Source: UBA9732 sp963599445
GTDB lineage: Bacteria; Spirochaetota; Spirochaetia; Sphaerochaetales; Sphaerochaetaceae
Assembly (NCBI GenBank): GCA_963599445.1
Contig: CAVBWZ010000004.1
Location: 1 to 64,000 of the forward strand
Length of the DNA: 64,000 nucleotides
Direction: 5' to 3'
The notes under the pieces were generated by a model. The model was not told the DNA's origin. It saw only the letters and a list, made by a program, of their open reading frames with translations, and did not search any database. This document shows positions 33,981 to 42,111 of this stretch, one piece after another (within the stretch, counting starts at the first letter, position 1; each line of letters starts with the position of its first letter). The translations under genes were made by a program, and so were the position numbers.

Positions 33981-35462
33981 TTACTTGTTGTTCAGGATTT
34001 CCTTCATCTGTGCGTTGTACCATTCGATATAAGCCGCACCTCCCATCGACATATACTTGCTCCTCATCTCTTCATAGGCATCATCGATATCGGTTTCAGG
34101 ATGAACGATCATGTCCACGATCATCGAATTCGTCAGTGAACTCAGAGCAGAAGTATCACCGTCGTATGAAGTCGAAACAAGGTCATTCACAACGATGAAG
34201 TCTTCAAGAGCCTCAATACCGGCCTGTGTCAGTTCGCTGGAATTCTTCTTGTAGATGTTGTGCCAGAAGACGACATTGTACAGATCCTTTCCGGACGACC
34301 TTACCTCGCTTGTAGTCAGATCTCTTTCGACATACTTGCCGTCGATGATGTCATAGTTGTAACCCTCGATCCCCAGACCGACCAGGTCTGCTCCTTCATC
34401 GGTGGCAAGATAGTTGAGTATGTCCATTGTCATCTCTGCATTCTTTGAATCGGCGAAAAACAGGAGAATGAATCCTGTGGGAGAACCGCTTGAAATCTGT
34501 GCAGGGAAGACGGTCTCGTATCCTTCCTGAGAAACAGGTCTCAGTGCAACACTTTCTGCCTGAGGATTCGCAATCGTGAAATTGTTCCACCAGGAAGAAC
34601 TTGATGAAGTATGGGTCAGATACCAATACAGGATTCCGTACTTGTTCTGGTTCATGTTGTCAAGGGACTCGTTTCTTGAAAGAACCATGAAGTTGGGATC
34701 GACAAGACCCTGTTGGTAGATGTTCTCCTTGAAGTACCTGATGGCTTCCCTGCAGTTGTTAGTCAGCTGCCAGGGAATAAGACGACCGTCCTGCTCCATC
34801 CAACCGATGTAAACACCGTATGCTCCGAGTACAGGCATCATTGCCTCATACCATTTTCCGCTTATCGCACAGTTGAAGCCCCAGGTATCATCCTTGCCGT
34901 TTCCGTCAGGATCATTGTATGTGAAAGCGTAGGCGACTTCCGTCAGCTCATCCAAGGTTGTGGGCATCTTCAGGCCCAGTTTGTCAAGCCAGTCCTTGCG
35001 GATGACATAGAAAGTCTCAGGATAATTGCTGTATCTGCAGGAAATTGCATAAATCTTACCATCCTCCGACACATACCAGCATCCCGCTGGCCTGTCTGCA
35101 AGTATGTTTTCTCCCCGCTCCTTGAGAAGTTCATCCAGCGGCATGAGGACACCGTCATCAATTATATCCTGAAGTTCGTCGATGCTGGAGATGGTGTATT
35201 CCATCATATCGGGATATTCTCCGGAGGCGATGATGGTCTGAGCCTGGTTCTTGTAATTGCTGGAAGGAAGGACCTCCCAGTTGATTTTGACTCCGAACTT
35301 CTCTTCAAGAGTGGTCTTGACCATATTGTCCTCGGAACCGCTGATAGAGACACCTCTTGTAATGAAGTGCAGGGTGTTGCCGTCGTCCTTTTCCTTGGAA
35401 CCGCCAGCGAACAAGGCGGTCATCAGTGACAGAACCAGCAAAACAGATAACATTTTCTTCAT
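33981..35462 (-). CDS. Extracellular sugar-binding protein of an LplA-type ABC importer
   Basis: A 493-residue solute-binding protein (family 1). The N-terminal signal MKKMLSVLLVLSLMTALFAG runs into GSKEKDD, where a Gly replaces the lipobox Cys. That AGGSKE junction is common in spirochaete binding proteins and implies secretion without lipidation. ADRPAGCWYVSEDGKIYAI and FYVIRKDWLDKLGL are typical of LplA-like proteins for oligosaccharides. AAAGGAGG precedes the ATG; the longer ORF to 35750 is antisense shadow of the permease. It is third in the operon, after two permeases. The ATPase is likely a shared MsmK-type protein encoded elsewhere. Confidence 0.9.
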   Translation of the reverse strand: MKKMLSVLLVLSLMTALFAGGSKEKDDGNTLHFITRGVSISGSEDNMVKTTLEEKFGVKINWEVLPSSNYKNQAQTIIASGEYPDMMEYTISSIDELQDIIDDGVLMPLDELLKERGENILADRPAGCWYVSEDGKIYAISCRYSNYPETFYVIRKDWLDKLGLKMPTTLDELTEVAYAFTYNDPDGNGKDDTWGFNCAISGKWYEAMMPVLGAYGVYIGWMEQDGRLIPWQLTNNCREAIRYFKENIYQQGLVDPNFMVLSRNESLDNMNQNKYGILYWYLTHTSSSSSWWNNFTIANPQAESVALRPVSQEGYETVFPAQISSGSPTGFILLFFADSKNAEMTMDILNYLATDEGADLVGLGIEGYNYDIIDGKYVERDLTTSEVRSSGKDLYNVVFWHNIYKKNSSELTQAGIEALEDFIVVNDLVSTSYDGDTSALSSLTNSMIVDMIVHPETDIDDAYEEMRSKYMSMGGAAYIEWYNAQMKEILNNK

Positions 35463-35488
35463 AAAACACACCTCCTTTTCATGAAGCC

Positions 35489-36361
35489 TCACATTTTTAT
35501 CGCTCCGTTCATAAGACCCTTGGCAAAATACTTCTGGAGGAACGGATATACACATGCAATAGGCAGAATCGATGCTATTATCGCTGCCATCTTTATTGTC
35601 TGGCTGTTTATTCCCATATCGGCTCCAATCATCATTCCAGAACCGGTAGTATCCATCTGAGTCTGGGTTACCATCTCCCTCAAAAGAACCTGAAGAGGTC
35701 TCAAAGCCGCATCCCTTATGTACAGAATTGCATGGAAATAAGAGTTCCAATAACCGACCGCATAGAAAAGACCTATTGTTGCAAGAATCGGCAATGACAA
35801 CGGAAGGATAATTGAAAAAAGAATTCTGAAATGTCCGGCACCGTCCAGTTCTGCTGATTCGGAAAGGCTTTCAGGAATATCCTTCAGATAGTTTCTGACG
35901 ACAAAAACATTGAACGGAGTAACCAGATTGGGCAGAATTAGAGCCCAGTACGTATTCAGAATTTTGGTCATCTTGACGACGTAATATGTGGGAAGCATTC
36001 CTCCGCCGAACAGCATTGTCAGATAAATCATGAAGGAAAAAACCCTGTTGCCTTTCAGATTCTTTGAAAGCGGATACGCCAACAGCACGGTTGTCGACAA
36101 GGAACAGAACGTACCCAGTACTGTCAGGATCAATGTGTTCTTGTATCCAGTGAGAAACAGTTCATCATTGAGAATGGATTTATAGGCAGCAATGTTGAAT
36201 CCGTAGGGAACAAAGAGCGCATTCTTTCCGACAACTTCGGAATATGAACTCACGGAGTAAACCAGCATATACCAGAAAGGATACAGGACAACAAAGGCAA
36301 CAATACCAAGGAGAAGGTAATTCACCAAAGTTGCAAAGGAAAAACGTCTGTCACCTACCAT
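35489..36361 (-). CDS. Carbohydrate ABC permease (LplC/YtcP-type)
   Basis: A 290-residue inner-membrane permease with six predicted helices. The EAA loop is SAELDGAGHFRILFSIILPLSLP (about residues 180-203, interface with the ATPase). LFGGGMLPTYYVVK is typical of LplC-type proteins. It overlaps the upstream permease by 7 nt and is 26 nt before the binding protein gene. GAGAGGGG lies before the ATG. It imports an oligosaccharide together with its two neighbours. Confidence 0.92.
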   Translation of the reverse strand: MVGDRRFSFATLVNYLLLGIVAFVVLYPFWYMLVYSVSSYSEVVGKNALFVPYGFNIAAYKSILNDELFLTGYKNTLILTVLGTFCSLSTTVLLAYPLSKNLKGNRVFSFMIYLTMLFGGGMLPTYYVVKMTKILNTYWALILPNLVTPFNVFVVRNYLKDIPESLSESAELDGAGHFRILFSIILPLSLPILATIGLFYAVGYWNSYFHAILYIRDAALRPLQVLLREMVTQTQMDTTGSGMMIGADMGINSQTIKMAAIIASILPIACVYPFLQKYFAKGLMNGAIKM

Positions 36362-37281
36362 ATGTTCCCCTCTCCCAATTTCCGGCTGAGCCAGTTGAAG
36401 AATGTTACAAGCCCGAGACCTATTACCGATTTGAACAACCCCACAGCTGCACCGAAACCGTAATCACTTTTCAGGAATCCTCTGTTGTATACGTAGGTAT
36501 CGATGATTTCACTTGATATATATACGGCATCATTTTGCATGACGAATACCTGCTCGAAACCTGCGCTCAGGATTCCTCCGATGCGGAGGATGAAAATGGT
36601 GATTACCGTAGGCAGAATGCATGGCAGAGTTATTCTCCAGATCTGCTGGAATTTGGTTGCACCGTCAATGCTTGCCGCTTCATACATCTGTTGGTCAATT
36701 GCACTCAGTGAGGCCATGTAGATAATCGTACCCCAGCCTGCATTCTTCCAGATATCTGAACCCACCAGAACCCACCTGAACGGCTCCGGTTCAATCAACC
36801 ATTTTGCATCTATCCCGCACTTGAGCAGCAGAGATGTAATAATTCCACTTCCAGGCAATAGAAAAACGTTGACAATACTTCCGACTATGACCCATGAAAC
36901 AAAATGAGGAAGATACATTATGGTTGTAAGGGTTTTCTTATACCTTCTTGCCCTGACTTCATTCAGCATTAGGGCAAGTATTACAGGAATGGGAAATCCG
37001 ACAAGTAGTTTTGCAATGCTGATGAACAGCGTGTTTTTCATCACCATCGGGAAAAAAGCTGAAGTAAAGAATTTCCTGAAGTTGGCAATACCTACCCATT
37101 TACTTCCGAAGAATCCTCTTGTCAGACTGAAATCCTCAAACGCCATGACCAGACCGTACATGGGAAGATATTTGTATACAAGGAAAAAGAGCAAACCAGG
37201 AATCATCATCAGATAAAGAGCCATGTTATTCCGCCTGCGTTTAAACATGCGGTTTTTTTTGGTTTCATTTCCACTTTTCAT
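36355..37281 (-). CDS. Carbohydrate ABC permease (LplB-type)
   Basis: A 308-residue permease and first gene of the ten-gene operon. It has a basic cytoplasmic N-terminus (KSGNETKKNRMFKRRRNN), then YLMMIPGLLFFLVYKYLPMYG, the usual LplB/UgpA-type first helix. The EAA-type loop lies near YEAASIDGATKFQQIWRITLP (about 220-240). GGAGGAA precedes the ATG. Expression starts from the operator-covered divergent promoter at 37.3 kb. Confidence 0.92.
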   Translation of the reverse strand: MKSGNETKKNRMFKRRRNNMALYLMMIPGLLFFLVYKYLPMYGLVMAFEDFSLTRGFFGSKWVGIANFRKFFTSAFFPMVMKNTLFISIAKLLVGFPIPVILALMLNEVRARRYKKTLTTIMYLPHFVSWVIVGSIVNVFLLPGSGIITSLLLKCGIDAKWLIEPEPFRWVLVGSDIWKNAGWGTIIYMASLSAIDQQMYEAASIDGATKFQQIWRITLPCILPTVITIFILRIGGILSAGFEQVFVMQNDAVYISSEIIDTYVYNRGFLKSDYGFGAAVGLFKSVIGLGLVTFFNWLSRKLGEGNIW

Positions 37282-37303
37282 TGGATTCCTCCTGCTTTAC
37301 GAT

Positions 37304-37335
37304 AAAACTGTAATACAGATTTCCCCCTTGTGCAA
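37304..37335 (-). promoter_or_regulatory. Island operon promoter with CTGTAATACAG operator (left)
   Basis: On the minus strand, TTGCAC (37335-37330), 17 nt, TACAGT (37312-37307). CTGTAATACAG (37308-37318) is a perfect 11-bp dyad covering the -10. It belongs to a 19-nt block (37304-37322) repeated in exact inverted form at 37380-37398. Confidence 0.8.
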
Positions 37336-37366
37336 GTTTTTTTTCTCTTATTTGCAGCTTTATCTC

Positions 37367-37398
37367 TTGTTTTGAGGGTAAATCTGTATTACAGTTTT
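37367..37398 (+). promoter_or_regulatory. SIS/RbsD/ribokinase promoter with CTGTATTACAG operator (right)
   Basis: TTGTTT (37367-37372), 17 nt, TACAGT (37390-37395). CTGTATTACAG (37384-37394) covers the -10 exactly as in the opposing promoter, so one regulator can shut both. Confidence 0.8.
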
Positions 37399-37426
37399 TA
37401 CGGATGCTTTTTCCAAAGAGGTTCGT

Positions 37427-38041
37427 ATGATTAAAGAGGAAAGTATTTGCGCTGTTGAAAACTTCTTCTCATCCGTCGACAGGGAGTTCAATACATTCCT
37501 TCATGCACGGGATGTCAGGGAATATGAAGAAACGGTTGAAATGATAAAGACGGCACAGAGGAACGGAAACAGACTGCATATTACGGGGATCGGAAAACCG
37601 GGACATGTGGCAGAATATATGGCTTCTCTTTTTTCCTCTACCGGTACACCCTGCTATTTCCTTCACGGTACCGAAGCGGTTCACGGTTCATGCGGGCAAC
37701 TCGTCAGAGGTGATATTGTGATTGTCATTTCCAATTCAGGAGAGACCGTGGAAATGAAAGCAATGGTTGAAGCCGTGAAGAACAACGGATGCAGGATTAT
37801 CGGTGTCTCCGCCAACAGTACCAGCTGGCTGAAGGAGAACAGCGACGCTTTTCTGTTTGCCGGCGTGGAAAAGGAAGGCGGCCCGCTGAACAGGGCTCCG
37901 AGAAATTCAATCCTTGCAGAAATCCTGACACTTCAGGCTCTCTCGGTCGAATTGCAGTCAGAGTGCGGACAGACGCCCAAGCAATACGTCAGGTGCCATC
38001 CTGGCGGAGCACTCGGACTCCTGAGGAAAGATGAAATCTGA
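37427..38041 (+). CDS. SIS-domain sugar-phosphate isomerase-like protein
   Basis: A 204-residue protein with one SIS domain (about residues 35-170). GIGKPGHVAEYMASLFSSTG and VIVISNSGETVEM are the phosphosugar-binding loops of the KpsF/GutQ type. The C-terminal CBS pair of arabinose-5-phosphate isomerases is absent. CHPGGALG near the C-terminus is shared with KpsF/GutQ. It is the first gene of the divergent operon, preceded by AGAGG. It probably isomerises a phosphorylated sugar released by this pathway; the exact sugar is unknown. Confidence 0.8.
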   Translation: MIKEESICAVENFFSSVDREFNTFLHARDVREYEETVEMIKTAQRNGNRLHITGIGKPGHVAEYMASLFSSTGTPCYFLHGTEAVHGSCGQLVRGDIVIVISNSGETVEMKAMVEAVKNNGCRIIGVSANSTSWLKENSDAFLFAGVEKEGGPLNRAPRNSILAEILTLQALSVELQSECGQTPKQYVRCHPGGALGLLRKDEI

Positions 38042-38062
38042 ATACAATATCGGAGGCAAATC

Positions 38063-38467
38063 ATGTTGAAAGGTCAATGCATCAACCCTCAAATAGTATC
38101 TGCTCTTGCCTTGTGCGGTCACGGAAGCAGAATTCTGATTGCAGACGGCAACTATCCGCTGGAGCAGAAATCAGACAACGCTAGGAAGGTCTATCTCGGG
38201 GTCTGCCCTGGCCTCCCTACCGTTACGGATGTCCTGAAATCAATTCATTCCATGATTGAAATAGAAAAAGCAGTGGTCATGCTTCCAGAAGACAATTCCA
38301 CACCGTCGATATTCAGGGAATTCAAGGAAGAACTAAATCTGGAACTCGAAGGTGTCGGGAGACAGAAATTCTATGAGACTGCAGGCAGTCCGGATGTTTT
38401 CCTTGCAATTTCAACCGGGGAAAAGCGTATATTCGCAAACATTCTCATCACCGTAGGTGTAGTATGA
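38063..38467 (+). CDS. RbsD/FucU-family sugar mutarotase
   Basis: A 134-residue protein of the RbsD/FucU family, which interconverts pyranose/furanose or alpha/beta anomers. The conserved LCGHGSRILIADGNYP (catalytic His and Asp) is at about residues 17-33. The TGEKRIFANILITVGVV end also fits. GGAGG precedes the ATG. Its position between a SIS isomerase and ribokinase suggests it feeds a free pentose or deoxysugar to the kinase. RbsD and FucU cannot be separated securely here. Confidence 0.85.
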   Translation: MLKGQCINPQIVSALALCGHGSRILIADGNYPLEQKSDNARKVYLGVCPGLPTVTDVLKSIHSMIEIEKAVVMLPEDNSTPSIFREFKEELNLELEGVGRQKFYETAGSPDVFLAISTGEKRIFANILITVGVV

Positions 38468-38496
38468 TCCTTTCTGAAGGACTCACGGAGGAAAAA

Positions 38497-39501
38497 ATGA
38501 ATAGACTCAAAAAACCCAATATCCTTGTGATCGGAAGTTTTATGATGGATCTTATTGCTTCAACACGAAGAGCCCCGAATGCGGGCGAAACCGTAAAGGG
38601 AGTCGGTTTCAATACGGCACCCGGAGGAAAGGGAGCCAATCAGGCTGTTCAGTGTGCAAGACTCGGAGCCAATGTCACGATGGTAGGAAAGGTCGGCAAG
38701 GATTCCTTCGGAGACTTCATGGTCAGAAACGCTGCCGACGCAGGGGTTGATGTATCCCATGTTCTCCGTGATGAAAAAGATTCCAGCGGTGTAGGTCATA
38801 TAACCCTTGAGATTACCGGAAACTCCGCCCAGAACCGGATTACAATCTGTCCGGGAGCAAACAACTGCATCAGGAAATCGGAAATCAGTTGGCTGAAGGA
38901 TGAAATCGGGAAGTATGATATCGTGATGATGCAATTTGAAATCCCGATGGAAATCAATGAAATCGTGGCCTCTCTTGCCTTTGAGGCCGGTGTCCCCGTT
39001 ATGGTCAATCCGGCTCCGGCTTCGGAAATGTCAGATTCATTATTGTCTCATACCACTTTTTTATCTCCCAACGAAACGGAAGCAGCCTTGTTGACCGGCC
39101 ACAGGATAGATGTCAGCAACGGCATTAACTACGGGAATGTAGACCTAGTAGTCAAAAACCTGATTGACCGAGGAGTAAAGAACCTGATTATTACATTGGG
39201 AGAAAACGGTTCAATCATTGCAGACAAAGACGGGATTCAACATATTGAATGTGTTCATGTCGACAAGGTCGCAGATCCTACGGCAGCAGGAGATTCCTTT
39301 GTTGCAGCCTTCTGTACTGCCTTGTCTGCAGGTATACCGAAACACGATGCCCTAGTTTTTGCAAGCCATGTTTCTTCTCTGACTGTAACGAAGATGGGTG
39401 CAATGCCTTCGCTCCCGACCATTTCAGAAGTGAAGTCATACCTTGTCGAAAAGGGATTTACCTGCTTCAATCCCTCGGAATTGGATATACTGGCTCAATG
39501 A
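38497..39501 (+). CDS. Ribokinase (PfkB family)
   Basis: A 334-residue PfkB sugar kinase. The N-terminal NILVIGSFMMDL and PGGKGANQAVQCARLG (substrate site) are those of RbsK. The C-terminal anion hole and catalytic Asp are in DPTAAGDSFVAAF (about residue 260). The start at 38497 has GGAGG immediately upstream; an in-frame ATG at 38464 overlaps the previous stop and is the alternative. It phosphorylates ribose or a similar sugar, fitting the nucleoside hydrolase on the opposite operon. No terminator was recognised after it. Confidence 0.88.
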   Translation: MNRLKKPNILVIGSFMMDLIASTRRAPNAGETVKGVGFNTAPGGKGANQAVQCARLGANVTMVGKVGKDSFGDFMVRNAADAGVDVSHVLRDEKDSSGVGHITLEITGNSAQNRITICPGANNCIRKSEISWLKDEIGKYDIVMMQFEIPMEINEIVASLAFEAGVPVMVNPAPASEMSDSLLSHTTFLSPNETEAALLTGHRIDVSNGINYGNVDLVVKNLIDRGVKNLIITLGENGSIIADKDGIQHIECVHVDKVADPTAAGDSFVAAFCTALSAGIPKHDALVFASHVSSLTVTKMGAMPSLPTISEVKSYLVEKGFTCFNPSELDILAQ

Positions 39502-39514
39502 TTTGAGAAAAGAG

Positions 39515-39721
39515 TCATCCATATTTCAACATAGCCTCAAGACCTGCCTTGAAGTGTTTCTTCTCTTCTGCCGTCTTCACAAGCCCATAGCTTAAGATAC
39601 TCACGGTGCTGTGCTTTTCGAAGCCCATGAGCGCAAGCGGATCAGGAAATACTCCTGTTGTGTATGTTCTTTCATCTCCCCACCTAACATTTGGTATCAC
39701 ATACACTCCCGCCTTCCACAG
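39515..39721 (-). pseudogene. DUF4417 gene fragment
   Basis: An open stretch of about 68 residues containing YVIPNVRWGDERTYTTG and AEEKKHFKAGLEAMLKYG, very close to the intact DUF4417 protein at 7560-8297 but lacking both ends. A stop (TAG) interrupts the frame just upstream. It is a broken second copy and evidence that DUF4417 genes move in this lineage. Confidence 0.8.
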
Positions 39722-39825
39722 CTAAAACACAAAGAAAATTATTGCAACCATCTACTGTGCAGATAATTACAACGAGTCATCAATAATTTTCCGTTGTGTG
39801 ATGTTCAGAATTTCTTTACGGTTTT

Positions 39826-40084
39826 TCATCGTTCTGCAACAAGGTTTCCTTTTGAATAGAATTTCTGTGTCAGTGAAAAAAAACCAAGGGCCTTTCCGAT
39901 ATCGGCAATGACGTTGTCGCAATAAGCATTCATGTAGGTTCCATTGGGCAGAAGAGCCAGATTCGCTTTCCTCAGGCTTTCCACCATTGTCCCGATGGGG
40001 ATCCTGCAGCAGGTCTTCCTTTCAAGCAGCCTCAGGATGAGCAGGGAGACGAAGCAGAAAAGGAAGTGCGCCTCGATACTTTCT
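39826..40084 (-). pseudogene. IS1634-type transposase C-terminal fragment
   Basis: The minus-strand frame reads HKKESIEAHFLFCFVSLLIL then RLLERK, the conserved C-terminal element of IS1634/IS4-like transposases, followed by a degenerate tail (QKFYSKGNLVAER). The N-terminal DDE part is missing. The open frame runs to 40137, but residues beyond about 40084 belong to the HsdS remnant on the other strand. Confidence 0.65.
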
Positions 40085-40088
40085 TTTT

Positions 40089-40319
40089 TATGAACATAGT
40101 ATACAAACTGGTTCAGCACAACCACACATATATCCAAATCATATCATAGCTCTACCAATTGGGGACTTGGATTATGAAAAAGTTTCACGATATACAGAAA
40201 GAGTAACCCCTCTTTTCTCTATGATTGCCAAAAATTATAAGGAGAACAAAGAGCTTTCTTCTCTTCGAGATTTCTTTCTCCCTCTTCTTATGAATGGACA
40301 AGCACATATTGAGGATTAA
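40089..40319 (+). pseudogene. HsdS (type I restriction specificity subunit) C-terminal fragment
   Basis: The plus-strand frame contains TGSAQPHIYPNHIIALPIG, a hallmark of the second target-recognition domain end. A conserved helix follows (LFSMIAKNYKENKELSSLRD) and then PLLMNGQAHIED stop, the usual HsdS C-terminus. About 76 residues remain of some 400. No hsdM or hsdR is in the window. It abuts the transposase fragment, so an insertion or deletion destroyed the gene. Confidence 0.75.
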
Positions 40320-40638
40320 GCCACTAAATTATCGTTTGTAATAGTTCTTTACAGAAACCTTGGAGATGAACCTCTGAAGAAGGGACCTTATGAGGACTAA
40401 GAGCCAAATTTTCAAGAAATTTCATGTTGCACCAACATCGAAACAGAAAACCCTTTTTTCATTCTGTAAAGAGTTCAGATATTAGCACTTGTGAAACCAT
40501 AATCAAAGCGCGTTGGTTGAAGATTTTTGCCATAAGTGGCGATTTTCTTCAACGGCCCGGCAGTTGACCAACCATAGGAATATCACAGCTTCTTGTCAAT
40601 CTTTCCAGTCTACCGTGTGTGGGTGGGGGGGGGTAGAT
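40320..40638. other. Non-coding spacer with inverted repeats and a G9 tract
   Basis: No gene seen. TTCTTTACAGA (about 40346) recurs inverted as TCTGTAAAGA (about 40465). GTTGAAGA..TCTTCAAC encloses a TTGCCA/TGGCGA stem near 40517-40552. A nine-G tract at about 40625-40633 sits just beyond the ATPase stop. Confidence 0.5.
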
Positions 40639-41871
40639 TCAGTCAAACAATCTCCCCTCTGCAATGAACTCTGGAATGTTGAAATGTTTTATTCCGTTTC
40701 TATGTTGTATCAAATCATCACGGGTCAGAATATACTTTGGATAGTTGTCCCTTATAGCTTCCAATGCACGATACTCCCTGTCCTCGGTTTTCTCATCGTT
40801 CATGATCGTCATTGCAACTTGGACATATGAATATTCCATTTCAGGACTTCTTATCAGGAAATCGCATTCAAGGTTTCCAATGCGACCAACACTGACTTCA
40901 TAATCCTTAGAACGCATGTATTGATAGACTATGTTCTCAAGTACAGGCCCATAGTTTATCCTGTTGTCAACATTCAATGTAAAGTAGAAAGACAAATCTG
41001 CAAGATAGAATTTCTCTTCTCCCTGGAGGGATTTCTTTGATTTCAAATCAAAGCGCCTACATCCATACAATATCTTTGCATCCAACAGAATATCTATGTA
41101 TCTCTTAAGCGTTTCCCTTTTCACATTGAGTCCTTGTTTTTCCAATTCATGTAACATGCTTGCAATGCTGAAAGTGGCACCAAAATTGTTGATTAAAAAG
41201 GTTTGCATTTTATTAAAGGTGTCCTTGTTCCGCACCTGAACTCTTTTCTTTATGTCCTTTTCAAAGATTTCCTTGACAACACTTTCAACATAACGACGCT
41301 TGTCTTTGAGTGAAGGATATTCCAAAGCCTTTGGAAACCCACCTTCCAGGATATAGGAGTCAAGTTCCCTTACGAGGTTTGGAGAGACATCTTGCCCATA
41401 GAAACGTTTCATTCCTAAATATTCATCGAATGTCAGAGTAAACATTTCAAAAGCAATATAACGACCTGTAAGTTGCGTTGTAAGCTCGCCACTAAGCAGA
41501 TACGAGTTTGAACCAGTAATGAAAATCGAATACTCTTCCTCCTCTCTATATGCCTCAATTACAGATTCGAAACCTTTTACATTCTGTATCTCATCAATGA
41601 AGAGGTACTTTACACCTTGGGCTTTGCATTCGGAATCAATAACATCTTCCAACTGACTTGGAGTCTTGATTGATTTGTAGCCTTTTTTCTTCAAGTCTAT
41701 GAAAACAATATTGTCACTTGGAGTCCCAGAGAAGACAAGTTCATCCGCTATCGTATGCATAAGACAGGATTTTCCACAACGACGAACCCCAGTGATGACC
41801 TTTATCATACCTGTATCATGATAAAAACCCCTAATCTTATTCAGATAGTTTTCTCTTTTATAAAGCTTCAT
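40639..41871 (-). CDS. AAA ATPase with DUF4143 C-terminal domain
   Basis: A 410-residue protein of the widespread AAA_14-DUF4143 family. Walker A is GVRRCGKSCL (residues 28-37) and Walker B is KYLFIDEIQNV (about 88). A central winged region (FLINNFGATFSIASMLHELE) and a C-terminal PD-(D/E)XK-like DUF4143 domain (NIVYQYMR, IGNLECDFLIR) follow. Family function is unknown and genes of this type often occur in accessory regions. AT-rich codons differ from core genes. GAGAGG precedes the ATG, with a TTGACA-17-TACTCT promoter at 41917-41889. It stands alone next to the gene graveyard. Confidence 0.85.
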   Translation of the reverse strand: MKLYKRENYLNKIRGFYHDTGMIKVITGVRRCGKSCLMHTIADELVFSGTPSDNIVFIDLKKKGYKSIKTPSQLEDVIDSECKAQGVKYLFIDEIQNVKGFESVIEAYREEEEYSIFITGSNSYLLSGELTTQLTGRYIAFEMFTLTFDEYLGMKRFYGQDVSPNLVRELDSYILEGGFPKALEYPSLKDKRRYVESVVKEIFEKDIKKRVQVRNKDTFNKMQTFLINNFGATFSIASMLHELEKQGLNVKRETLKRYIDILLDAKILYGCRRFDLKSKKSLQGEEKFYLADLSFYFTLNVDNRINYGPVLENIVYQYMRSKDYEVSVGRIGNLECDFLIRSPEMEYSYVQVAMTIMNDEKTEDREYRALEAIRDNYPKYILTRDDLIQHRNGIKHFNIPEFIAEGRLFD

Positions 41872-41916
41872 AGAATCCTCTCAATGCAAGAGTAGCCACC
41901 TCTTTGAAATATGTCA

Positions 41917-41963
41917 AGTTAGGGGGTATTTTTTATATTTTTTGCGAAAAACACCCCCTAACT
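41917..41963. repeat. Long inverted repeat upstream of the ATPase promoter
   Basis: AGTTAGGGGGTATTTTT pairs with AAAAACACCCCCTAACT, one mismatch, across an AT-rich loop. It touches the -35 of the ATPase gene. It could be an operator, a terminator or the relic of a small palindromic element. Confidence 0.6.
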
Positions 41964-42044
41964 CTGCAAATTAAATCAGAAACTTTGGTTCACAAAAACC
42001 TTTCAACAACAAACATTACACTCCTATGTCTTCTCAAAACCTTC

Positions 42045-42066
42045 ATGGTTAGATATAACTAACCAT
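42045..42066. promoter_or_regulatory. Operator dyad over the GNAT gene promoter
   Basis: ATGGTTAG (42045-42052) and CTAACCAT (42059-42066) form a perfect 8-bp dyad around ATATAA. A TATAAC -10 (42054-42059) with TTCTCA at 17 nt lies inside. The layout is typical of TetR- or MarR-type repression; no such regulator is adjacent. Confidence 0.6.
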
Positions 42067-42111
42067 AACATGGAAATGGAAAATCACAAAAAACCTTTCA
42101 GGAGACGAACA

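Noticed and set aside
34713..35429. 238-residue plus-strand ORF opposite the solute-binding protein
   Set aside because: Antisense shadow; the sense gene has a signal peptide, SD and family motifs.
39826..40137. Intact 103-residue gene
   Set aside because: The first 17 residues read through HsdS remnant sequence on the opposite strand; only the transposase C-terminal block is genuine.
40625..40633. Phase-variable G tract switching the ATPase
   Set aside because: The tract is downstream of the stop codon, so length change cannot alter the reading frame of the gene.
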